From G020353115 sp964481765 (GTDB taxonomy: Bacteria; Bacteroidota; Bacteroidia; Bacteroidales; VadinHA17), in NCBI GenBank assembly GCA_964481765.1, contig CAYZVJ010000005.1:1-51936 (forward strand): DNA of 51,936 nucleotides, in the 5' to 3' direction. This document shows positions 36,962-44,418 of this stretch, piece after piece. A program made the position numbers and the translations under genes. Positions within the stretch are counted from its first letter, which is position 1. Each line of letters starts with the position of its first letter. Below the pieces are notes generated by a model. That model was not told the DNA's origin and ran no database searches. It was given only the letters and a program-made list of their open reading frames with translations.

Positions 36962-37861
36962 ATGAAAAATAAAACATGCTATCTGACATTCCTGCTTTTA
37001 TTGCTTTTTGGTGTCTTATCATGTGAAAAGACCATCTTGATCGACACACAGGATGGGGATACTAAGATAGTAATGAATGGAATCATAACACCAGATTACG
37101 GATTATGGCTGAACCTTTCCAGGAGCATTTCACCTTCTGAACCACTCGCTTCCAGCTATAAACCGATCATCAATGGAATAGTGACCTATTTTAAATCAGA
37201 TTCCCTTGTAAATACCATATCTCAAAATAGCTCAGGTAATTATTACGATACCACCTACCTGCCGGAACCTGGTGCGCCATACACTATACAAGTGAATGTA
37301 CCTGGATTACCCCAGGCATTTGCACAGGTTACAATTCCTGATCCGGTTCCTATCCAGGAGTTTGAAACAACGGCAATAATAAGAGAAGAAGGAAATATTA
37401 ATAATGGGTATCACACTGAGATCGATTTCTTTATTGATTTTAGCATCGAAGACCCGGTTTCTGCATGGAACTACTATATGCTTGGAATTTATTACCTGGA
37501 TGAGGGACAGTACCAGCCACTGGAAGCAGTTACGGAAAACTTATACATGAACATATACATCAAGGATGGAGTAAATATACTGGCCTGGGATGATCAGGAA
37601 TTCAATGGTCGAACAGGAAATTTCACAATCTTCTTCAGACTGTCTCAACCCGATGGTTTCGAGGCAAGGTTTCGGTTCGTCCTCTATTCCATTGATGGTG
37701 ATTATTTCAAATACCTGAAATCGTATGCTCAAAATTTCACAGTCCTGAATGAAGATGCCTTACTGTTTGAAGCCGTACCGGTTTCCTCGAATATTAAAGG
37801 AGGATATGGCATAATAGCTGCAGCCTCTTCTGATGTCAGAACGTTTGATTATCGGTTTTGA
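36962..37861 (+). CDS. DUF4249 lipoprotein partner of the TonB receptor
   Basis: 299 residues. Signal with lipobox VLSCEK (Cys at about residue 21). The mature beta-rich protein has the family outline: IVMNGIITPDYGLWLNLSRS near the start, VTIPDPVPIQEF in the middle, and a C-terminal strand ending TFDYRF. DUF4249 proteins occur directly after STN-TonB receptors in Bacteroidota and are thought to act as surface or periplasmic partners of the transporter, though their exact function is not established. It starts 36 bases after the receptor gene, and a REP-like element follows. Confidence 0.88.
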   Translation: MKNKTCYLTFLLLLLFGVLSCEKTILIDTQDGDTKIVMNGIITPDYGLWLNLSRSISPSEPLASSYKPIINGIVTYFKSDSLVNTISQNSSGNYYDTTYLPEPGAPYTIQVNVPGLPQAFAQVTIPDPVPIQEFETTAIIREEGNINNGYHTEIDFFIDFSIEDPVSAWNYYMLGIYYLDEGQYQPLEAVTENLYMNIYIKDGVNILAWDDQEFNGRTGNFTIFFRLSQPDGFEARFRFVLYSIDGDYFKYLKSYAQNFTVLNEDALLFEAVPVSSNIKGGYGIIAAASSDVRTFDYRF

Positions 37862-37926
37862 TTATGGAAGTGTACCCAGTAGATACCTGTTTTTCAATAC
37901 TATCATCATAAAATATTAACATACAT

Positions 37927-37955
37927 AAAAAAACAGGAAGCTGTCACCATTTTTT
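37927..37955. repeat. REP-like element between convergent genes
   Basis: AAACAGGAAGCTGTCACC followed by ATTTTTT. It is the inverse orientation of the GGGACAGCTACC element, with a few changes, and is closest to the copies at 43216 and 44361. The trailing T-run could let it serve as a terminator for the DUF4249 operon. Confidence 0.6.
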
Positions 37956-37974
37956 GGTTTTTGTTTTCCATGCG

Positions 37975-38424
37975 TCATTTGGCAAGTTTTACCCTTACTG
38001 CAATAGGCCCTTTGGGTCCCTTTTCTAATTCAAAGCTGACATGATTACCCTCCTGAATATCTTCAAGAAAATTATTTACGTGTGCAAAAACACTTTCATT
38101 TGTTTCTGAATCCAGTATAAATCCATAACCTTTCGACTCGTTAAAAAAACTCAGCTTACCCTTCCGTATGGGATCGATCTTTTCGTCAGGACTCCGTTTT
38201 GCTATACTAATTTCGATATCCTCAATGTTAACTTCCTCTCTTTTGCGGTCCGGAGGAGTGGAAGTGATCATTCCATTTTCGTCAACATAAGCCATCATGT
38301 CATCGAAGCTTTTTTTATTCTCCCCTTCTTTTTTTGCCAGCCTCCTCTTCTCTTTTTCTTTTCTCTTTTTCTCTTTTTTGTTTCGTACTTCCTTCTTACT
38401 GAATGTTTCCTTTGATCTCCCCAT
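37975..38424 (-). CDS. Cold-shock-domain protein with Lys-rich N-terminal tail
   Basis: 149 residues. The first 40 are almost entirely Lys, Glu and Arg (KKEKKRKEKEKRRLAKKEG), a disordered basic tail. Residues about 86-149 are a cold-shock domain (GKLSFFNESKGYGFILD, then VFAHVNNF), with RNP-1-like KGYGFI and RNP-2-like VFAHV. Such proteins bind single-stranded RNA and loosen secondary structure. It lies 53 bases downstream of the sigma factor gene stop region on the same strand, within a stress/RNA-binding group. Confidence 0.88.
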   Translation of the reverse strand: MGRSKETFSKKEVRNKKEKKRKEKEKRRLAKKEGENKKSFDDMMAYVDENGMITSTPPDRKREEVNIEDIEISIAKRSPDEKIDPIRKGKLSFFNESKGYGFILDSETNESVFAHVNNFLEDIQEGNHVSFELEKGPKGPIAVRVKLAK

Positions 38425-38477
38425 AAAGTAATTTGATTTTATCGTTAGAATGTTCTTATTGACAAAACAAGTTGGAT

Positions 38478-39344
38478 TTATGATTCTAAAAAAGTCTCTT
38501 TCCCTTCAAGCAGAATTTTTAATTTACCCAATCCATTGCTTCTGATTTGCCGGATACGCTCTGAGGACATGCTGTATTTTGACGCTATGTCATTCAGCGA
38601 ATAGGCAGGTGTACCACACAACCCGAATGACATGATCAGTATTGTTGCCTCCCTTTCGGATAATTTGCTTAACGTCCGGGTGATGTTTGTTGCAAGAGAT
38701 TCTTTCATTATAGCATTATCGGGCGAAGGGATATTTCCGGTCTGGATCATATCATACAGGTTAAATTCATCATCATTATCCTGCGATAGTGGCATATCAA
38801 AAGAAACCTGTCGTTTTTTTATAGTATTTGCCAGTATTACTTCGTCGCTGGGCAGATCGAGGTACTCGGCAATTTCAGTATCGGTTGGTTCCCGCTCAAA
38901 TTCCTGTTCGAGATAAGGAATCGCCTTTTTAATTTTATTAATCGAAGACAGCCTGTTTATAGGCAAACGCACAATTCTGGTTTGATCTGATATTGCCTGG
39001 ATCATCGACTGGCGGATCCACCAAACAGCATACGAAATGAATTTAAAACCGCGCGTTTCATCAAATCGTTTAGCCGCTTTTACCAACCCAAGGTTCCCTT
39101 CGTTAATTAAATCGGGGAACGATAAACCCTGATTTTGATATTGTTTAGCTACGGATATGACGAAACGCAGGTTTGCAACAACCAGCTTCTTCAAGGCATC
39201 GGTATCGCCATTTCGGATGAGTGCTGATAATTCAACTTCCTCTTCGGCAGTTACCATAGGATACTTGTTTATCTCCTGAAAGTAGCGACTTACCGAATCA
39301 CCGTTCCGCTGGGTTATTTGTTTTATAATTTTTAACTGCCGCAT
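38478..39344 (-). CDS. RpoD-like group 2 sigma factor, divergent
   Basis: 288 residues, the length of the short Bacteroidota primary sigma factor. The start MRQLKIIKQITQRNGDSVSR and region 2 (DLINEGNLGLVKAAKRFDET, YAVWWIRQSMIQA) are almost standard. Regions 3 and 4 have diverged: region 4.2 reads YSLNDIASKYSMSSERIRQI, and the segment before it (SFGLCGTPAYS) differs from the usual one. It is therefore likely to be a paralogue rather than the housekeeping factor. It sits among genes for two cold-shock proteins and an RRM protein, suggesting a stress regulon (inference). Confidence 0.85.
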   Translation of the reverse strand: MRQLKIIKQITQRNGDSVSRYFQEINKYPMVTAEEEVELSALIRNGDTDALKKLVVANLRFVISVAKQYQNQGLSFPDLINEGNLGLVKAAKRFDETRGFKFISYAVWWIRQSMIQAISDQTRIVRLPINRLSSINKIKKAIPYLEQEFEREPTDTEIAEYLDLPSDEVILANTIKKRQVSFDMPLSQDNDDEFNLYDMIQTGNIPSPDNAIMKESLATNITRTLSKLSEREATILIMSFGLCGTPAYSLNDIASKYSMSSERIRQIRSNGLGKLKILLEGKETFLES

Positions 39345-39420
39345 TTAAATCGGATTAATATCCAGATAAGCTGCCAGCAGCACCCTGGCATTACAACACG
39401 TTGGTCTAGACCCAAATGCT

Positions 39421-39621
39421 TTAGTTAGCTAATTTTACGTTTGTCGCAAACAGGCCTTTATCGCCCTGTTTGATCTCAAAAACGACTTCCTGTTCAGGCT
39501 GAAGTCCACGATATGAACCGGATAATCCGGTTCTGTGAACAAATATATCGTCACCATTTTCTGACTCAATGAAACCAAATCCCTTGATTTCGTTGTACCA
39601 TTTTACTTTTCCGTTTGTCAT
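39421..39621 (-). CDS. Small cold-shock protein (CspA type)
   Basis: 66 residues, a complete cold-shock domain: GKVKWYNEIKGFGFIESENG contains RNP-1 (KGFGFI), and DIFVHRTGL is RNP-2. Binds single-stranded RNA or DNA and acts as an RNA chaperone. It follows the RRM protein gene by 21 bases on the same strand, so both come from the long leader upstream of that gene. Confidence 0.95.
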   Translation of the reverse strand: MTNGKVKWYNEIKGFGFIESENGDDIFVHRTGLSGSYRGLQPEQEVVFEIKQGDKGLFATNVKLAN

Positions 39622-39642
39622 AATTACATAAACTAATTGTTA

Positions 39643-39894
39643 CTAATCGTTTTTCCTGGGTTTTGCCTCATTGACAACAATTTCCCTGTTGTGCAATGTG
39701 GTTCCGTCCAGCGCTTTAATAGATTTCTCTGCTTCATCCTGGTTTTCCATGGTGACAAAGCCGAAGCCCCTGCTTCTGCCACTATACTTATCAGTAATGA
39801 TTTTTGAAGAACTTACTGTTCCATATTCTCCAAAAATTTTTTCCAGGTCATTTTCATTTACCTTGAAATCAAGGTTTCCTACATAAATGTTCAT
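39643..39894 (-). CDS. RRM-domain RNA-binding protein
   Basis: 83 residues forming a single RNA-recognition motif: RNP-2 is IYVGNLDFK (residues 3-11) and RNP-1 is RGFGFVTM (about 43-50). These small glycine-poor RRM proteins are common in Bacteroidota and are often cold-induced. It is first in a two-gene unit with the small cold-shock protein. About 105 bases lie between a possible promoter at 40002-40009 and the ATG, a leader length that would allow temperature-responsive folding (inference). Confidence 0.95.
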   Translation of the reverse strand: MNIYVGNLDFKVNENDLEKIFGEYGTVSSSKIITDKYSGRSRGFGFVTMENQDEAEKSIKALDGTTLHNREIVVNEAKPRKND

Positions 39895-40244
39895 TGTTTT
39901 AAGTTTTTGTTTGAAAATTGGATTTAAAAAGGTGAGCAGTGATGAACTAATCGAGAGAGTAAATTAGTAAGATGCACAAATTCTCAAATCTGAAATTTTG
40001 ACAAAGGTACGTAATTATTTCATGCTATTTACATTTATCTGTTTTTTTCATTAGAACGGCTGGGCGTTAGAGAGAGTAAATAGAGACAGTTACCGATTTA
40101 AAAGTTTTCAATGGGACAGAAAATAAGATGGGATTTTTGGAACAGGCCCCAAGTGATAGTCTCTTAAGAATCCCTTCAGATTTGGATTATAGCTTTGACA
40201 TAGTTATATTAATTGCCTTTACTAAGCAATAAAATTTTATATCT
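39895..40244. other. Divergent intergenic region with leader and REP-like element
   Basis: Contains the probable 5' leader and -7 box of the RRM/cold-shock unit, a diverged REP-like copy (AATAGAGACAGTTACC at 40079-40094), and a possible -7 box TAGCTTTG at 40190-40197 for the outer-membrane protein gene on the plus strand. No gene seen. Confidence 0.55.
40002..40009 (-). promoter_or_regulatory. Possible -7 box TACCTTTG of the RRM/cold-shock genes
   Basis: On the minus strand the sequence is TACCTTTG, an exact TAnnTTTG match, 107 bases upstream of the ATG. No TTG is evident at -33. Confidence 0.5.
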
Positions 40245-41513
40245 ATGAAAAATTCCAATACCATTGCTTTATTGATGTTCAGTATGAATTTATTGTTTTT
40301 TTGCAGTGGTAAATCTGCAGGACAGGATATTGTTTCATCGGACTCGGTAAAACGGGAAAATGCCATAAAAATATTCATTGACTGCCATTATTGTGACATG
40401 GATTACATCCGGCGGGAGATCCCCTACGTGAATTATGTCAGAGACACCCGGGATGCCCAGGTCTATATCCTTGAAACGCAACAGGAAACAGGGAGTGGGG
40501 GCGATGAATATACCTTTTTCTTCCAGGGACAGCATGATTTCAAGGGAGTGAATGATACCCTCACCTATGCATCCAGCCCGGATGATACCAGCGACAATAT
40601 CCGGTATGGCAGGACCAGGATGCTGAAAATCGGGTTAATGCGGTATGTGTCAAAAAGTCCCTTGATCGATGATATAGAGATCATCCATGAAAAAGGGAAA
40701 GAAGATGAGGTGGTGGTTGACCGGTGGAATAACTGGGTTTTTGAACTGGACATCAATCCGGAATATGAAGGTGAGAAGTCCTATAAGTTGTTTGACCTGG
40801 AAAGTTCCATCAATGCCAGGAAAATCACTCCGGATTGGAAATTTGAATCCGATCTTGACTACGAAATGAGGCGATCCAAATACATCTCTGAAGATACAAC
40901 GATTGTAGCCATAAGAGAATCGATCCATTTTGATAACCTTCTTGTCAAAAGCCTTTCCAACCACTGGTCAACAGGAGTTTACTTGAGTTTCAGAACTTCC
41001 ACCTATGGTAACCTGAAGTACAGTTACGAAATATATCCCGCCGCTGAATACGATATTTTCCCCTATTCAGAATCGAATCACCGCCAGTTGAGAATACTCT
41101 ATGGTCTTGGATTTAACTTTCTTACCTACAATGATACGACCATCTATAACATGATTGGTGAAAACCGGATGCACCAGCAATTGCTTCTGGCTTTTATGGT
41201 ACAGGAGAAATGGGGTTCGGTTAATGTTTCCCTGGAAGCTTCAAATTACCTGCATGATTTTTCAAAGAACAAACTGGTGCTGGAGGGATCTCTGCATGTA
41301 AGGATCGTTAAAGGGTTGTCTCTGAACCTGTACGGAGACGTTGGAAGGATTCACGATCAATTATCCCTCGTGAAAGGTGAATTGTCTGAAACCGATCGTT
41401 TATTGCGGTTAAGGGAGCTGGAAACCGAATACAATTATGATTTCAGTGTAGGCCTTACCTACACCTTCGGGGCCATATATAACAACATTGTCAATCCAAG
41501 GTTTGGAAATTAG
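40245..41513 (+). CDS. Putative outer-membrane beta-barrel protein of a widespread uncharacterised family
   Basis: 422 residues with a signal peptide ending about SAGQ. The N-terminal domain holds the family hallmark: IFIDCHYCDMDYIRREIPYV then VNYVRDTRDAQVYIL and QQETGSGGDEYTFFF (about 40-90), including a C-x-x-C pair. The C-terminal half is a series of amphipathic strands (NLKYSYEIYPAAEYDIFPY, LRILYGLGFNFLTY) ending VNPRFGN, which suggests a beta-barrel of 10 or more strands. Similar proteins occur across several phyla without known function. It stands alone, with a possible promoter at 40190. Confidence 0.7.
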   Translation: MKNSNTIALLMFSMNLLFFCSGKSAGQDIVSSDSVKRENAIKIFIDCHYCDMDYIRREIPYVNYVRDTRDAQVYILETQQETGSGGDEYTFFFQGQHDFKGVNDTLTYASSPDDTSDNIRYGRTRMLKIGLMRYVSKSPLIDDIEIIHEKGKEDEVVVDRWNNWVFELDINPEYEGEKSYKLFDLESSINARKITPDWKFESDLDYEMRRSKYISEDTTIVAIRESIHFDNLLVKSLSNHWSTGVYLSFRTSTYGNLKYSYEIYPAAEYDIFPYSESNHRQLRILYGLGFNFLTYNDTTIYNMIGENRMHQQLLLAFMVQEKWGSVNVSLEASNYLHDFSKNKLVLEGSLHVRIVKGLSLNLYGDVGRIHDQLSLVKGELSETDRLLRLRELETEYNYDFSVGLTYTFGAIYNNIVNPRFGN

Positions 41514-41586
41514 AGAACCTTGTTTTTACAGAAAAGAAAAATTTTATTTATAAATAGACTGCTCACATTAAACCGATATGGTGTGA

Positions 41587-43134
41587 TCAACACGTCTGGT
41601 TCTTGTAGTCAGATTCGGAATCACTTATAATCTCCTGTACAATCCTGGTAACGCTTCTGAAATCTATCTTTCCTGTACCCATCATGGGCAACTCGTTAAT
41701 AACAATAAACTGTCTTGGAAGTGCAATATAGGGTAACTCATTTCCCATTTGTTTAAGTATTTCTGTCTTGTTTACTTCTTTGGTAACTGTTGCAATAATT
41801 GTCGCGCCTTTAGTTTCATCTGACACTTCTACAACACAACAAGAAACTCCCACGGGAAGAAATTTCTCAAGGGTATTCTCTACTTTAACCAGAGAGACCA
41901 TTTCCCCTCCTACCTTTGCAAATCTCTTAAACCGTCCGGCATGCCAGAGATAGTTATCTTCATCGAAGAACCCCATGTCACCGGTATTATACCAACCATC
42001 AACCAGGGCATCAGCAGTAAGCTCAGGATCATCATAATAACCTTTCATTACAGAATCACCTTTTACCATTATCTTTCCAACTTCCCTGGTTTTACACTCT
42101 TCACCAGTCTCAAAATTCTCTATTCTGACCTGAACATTTGGAATGACTTTCCCGGTACTTCCGGGTCTGTTAAACTCATGTGAGTTAACTGATATAACAG
42201 GGGATGTCTCTGTAGCTCCATAACCCTCAAGCAGTGTGACTCCATGCTTTTTCATGTATCCGTCCCTCAGTGCATCCGGACATTTATCAGCTCCAGCTAC
42301 CATTATCCTGAGAGTTTTAAAATCTCCTGGTTCAGACTTCTGGAGATAGCCCCAGAAGAAACTTGGAGTACCAACCATTATTGTTGGTTTTTCCTCACGT
42401 GCAATATTGCTGATAGTTTGAAAATCAAGGGGATTAGCGTAAGATACCATTGTCATACCATAATAGAACGGAACCCAGAGATTTACTGTTAACCCGAAAA
42501 CATGGTAGAAAACAAGATTTGCCAGTATAATATCTGTTTCATATATTTTCACATAACCACCAAAATTTTCAATATTTGAAGCAATATTAAGGTGTGTCAA
42601 CTGGACCGCTTTTGGATCTTTTTCACTACCACTGGTAAATAAAATTGCAGCAGTATCATTTTCATCCCCTTTGTGAATACTGTTGAGGATAGTATTAACA
42701 GGAAGTTTTGTTTTCAAAGCAGCTTTTAGTTTATCACCTGTGGTGACACTGTCCATTATATCTTCTATCAGTACCATGCCTTCAACAATCGGACACTTAA
42801 TTTTTTCCAGCAGTGTTTTTGAGGTAATAATGGTTTTGAATTTGCACTTATTCTGTGCATACTTTGCATTGCTCTCAGCACCTGTTGAATAATTTATCAT
42901 TACTGGTATTCTGCCACTCATCAATGCTCCAACTGTTGCAAGTGCGCAACCTGCTGATGTGGGAATCATTATGCCAATGAATCCCTTATCATACTTCTTA
43001 AATTTTGAGCAGAGGATCAGGGCACCGATTAAAGCCCTGGAATAGGTAACATTTTTCCCTGTTGTTTTATCAATAATTGCAAACTTTTTGGAATACTTCT
43101 TTGCATTTCGAACAAATTGCTGATGAAGTAACAT
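41587..43134 (-). CDS. AMP-binding acyl-activating enzyme (acyl-CoA/acyl-ACP synthetase-like)
   Basis: 515 residues, the normal length of the adenylate-forming superfamily. Visible motifs: phosphate-binding loop ILFTSGSEKDPKAVQLTH (about 165-182), aromatic/ATP motif LLEGYGATETSP (about 298-309), W-Y-N-T-G-D-M, and the catalytic Lys region MMGTGKIDFRSV (about 485-496). It resembles the synthetase half of Aas (2-acylglycerophosphoethanolamine acyltransferase/acyl-ACP synthetase), but the acyltransferase half is missing. It probably activates a fatty acid to acyl-ACP or acyl-CoA for lipid repair. It is a single gene whose 3' end faces the barrel protein gene. Confidence 0.88.
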   Translation of the reverse strand: MLLHQQFVRNAKKYSKKFAIIDKTTGKNVTYSRALIGALILCSKFKKYDKGFIGIMIPTSAGCALATVGALMSGRIPVMINYSTGAESNAKYAQNKCKFKTIITSKTLLEKIKCPIVEGMVLIEDIMDSVTTGDKLKAALKTKLPVNTILNSIHKGDENDTAAILFTSGSEKDPKAVQLTHLNIASNIENFGGYVKIYETDIILANLVFYHVFGLTVNLWVPFYYGMTMVSYANPLDFQTISNIAREEKPTIMVGTPSFFWGYLQKSEPGDFKTLRIMVAGADKCPDALRDGYMKKHGVTLLEGYGATETSPVISVNSHEFNRPGSTGKVIPNVQVRIENFETGEECKTREVGKIMVKGDSVMKGYYDDPELTADALVDGWYNTGDMGFFDEDNYLWHAGRFKRFAKVGGEMVSLVKVENTLEKFLPVGVSCCVVEVSDETKGATIIATVTKEVNKTEILKQMGNELPYIALPRQFIVINELPMMGTGKIDFRSVTRIVQEIISDSESDYKNQTC

Positions 43135-43201
43135 AAAAGATTAAGTATTAGTTAAAAATACTACTTCCAAATTAACAATATAATGATTTATTTCAAACTA
43201 C

Positions 43202-43248
43202 AATATCGTATTATGAAAAATAGGAATCTGTCACTATTTTTTCTATTC
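43202..43248. repeat. 47-bp direct repeat containing a REP-like element (left of Usp gene)
   Basis: Starts AATATCGTATTATGAAAAAT and continues AGGAATCTGTCACTATTTT. The first 39 bases match 44349-44387 at about 35 positions. It contains the inverse REP-like core. Confidence 0.7.
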
Positions 43249-43270
43249 TTGAAAAAGTTTGTTAAATCAG

Positions 43271-43298
43271 TTGTTGTCGGTACTTATTTATACCTTTG
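43271..43298 (+). promoter_or_regulatory. Probable promoter of the second universal stress protein gene
   Basis: TACCTTTG at 43291-43298 matches TAnnTTTG; TTGTTG at 43271-43276 lies 14-17 bases upstream, near the -33 position. The ATG follows 50 bases later. This is the best two-box promoter in the window. Confidence 0.6.
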
Positions 43299-43348
43299 AT
43301 TATAAATATATTTATTCCGGATAAACATCGATTAAAATTATTATTGCC

Positions 43349-44302
43349 ATGAATAACATACTGGTACCGTTTGATTTCAGTGATTTCTCCCATAATGCCC
43401 TCGAATATGCATTGTTCCTGGCTGAAAAACTGGGATCGCAGATAACCGTTTTACATGTCATGACCACTTATTCCGAAAGATACAATAATGAAGAACATCT
43501 TCGGGCCATTGAAGAATCATTGCGCGAAAGGGAAAAAGAACAGAAAGAAAAACTTGATTCTCTTGTAAGCAAGGGAGAAACAAGAGGATTAACAATAAAA
43601 TACGAGATTATTAAACGTATTTCCATTCCGGTTGGAATCATTGATTATTTGGGAACCCATAATGTTGACTTTATTGTTATGGGGAATCGTGGAAAAACAG
43701 GCGTCGGCAACTGGATGCTCGGAAGTGTATCTGAAAAAATTATCAGGCTATCACCGGTTCCTGTTTTAACCATCCATAAAGATTGGAAAAAAAGAGAAGT
43801 AAAGACGATACTAATTCCGATTGACTTTTCGGAGGGATCCAGGTTTGTAATTAAACAGGCCCATAAATTACTTGCAGGACTTCATGCAGAGCTGAAGTTT
43901 ATTTTTGTTATTGAAGAGGATGACTTTCCCGATATCTACAGCATAAGTTTTCATTTCGAAAACAACAAGAATCAAAAGCTCAGGAATAAAATATTGGATA
44001 CACTTGCAGAGTTTACCGGGATCCCGCAGGATAAGGCTGAATATATTATCAGGGTTGGTCAACCACACGATAAAATAAGGGAATGTGCAGAAGAACTGTC
44101 GATAGACTTCATAGCCATGCCTAAGACAGGGCAAAATTTAATAGAGAAGATATTGATAGGAAGCACGACTGAAAGAATGATCAGAATATCTCCCTGTCCG
44201 GTGCTGACTATTCCGTTTTCAGTTAAAAATACCAGTAAAATCGAATATCACTTCAAATTCAAAGAATACCTGGCCAAGTATGTCCTGGGCGGTGTAGTTT
44301 AA
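43349..44302 (+). CDS. Universal stress protein, two tandem UspA domains
   Basis: 317 residues. Domain 1 (about 1-145) begins MNNILVPFDFSDFSHNALEY and has the nucleotide-binding signature MGNRGKTGVGNWMLGSVS. Domain 2 (about 150-290) begins KTILIPIDFSEGSRF, has MPKTGQNLIEKILIGSTT, and ends SPCPVLTIPF; both halves keep glycine-rich signatures, unlike the copy at 15343. A C-terminal tail of about 25 residues is extra. It is monocistronic, with its own promoter, and lies between two copies of a 47-bp repeat. Confidence 0.93.
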   Translation: MNNILVPFDFSDFSHNALEYALFLAEKLGSQITVLHVMTTYSERYNNEEHLRAIEESLREREKEQKEKLDSLVSKGETRGLTIKYEIIKRISIPVGIIDYLGTHNVDFIVMGNRGKTGVGNWMLGSVSEKIIRLSPVPVLTIHKDWKKREVKTILIPIDFSEGSRFVIKQAHKLLAGLHAELKFIFVIEEDDFPDIYSISFHFENNKNQKLRNKILDTLAEFTGIPQDKAEYIIRVGQPHDKIRECAEELSIDFIAMPKTGQNLIEKILIGSTTERMIRISPCPVLTIPFSVKNTSKIEYHFKFKEYLAKYVLGGVV

Positions 44303-44348
44303 AATTATACTTCATTTTATGGCAACAGACCATCTTTTTTAAGATAAT

Positions 44349-44395
44349 AATATCGTATAATAAAAAACAGGAAGCTGTCACTATTTTCTGAATTC
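44349..44395. repeat. 47-bp direct repeat containing a REP-like element (right of Usp gene)
   Basis: Starts AATATCGTATAATAAAAAAC and continues AGGAAGCTGTCACTATTTT. Same orientation as 43202-43248. It also separates the Usp gene from the convergent glycosidase operon, where it may help end transcription from both sides. Confidence 0.7.
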
Positions 44396-44418
44396 CATTT
44401 GGAATGAATAGGGGTAGC

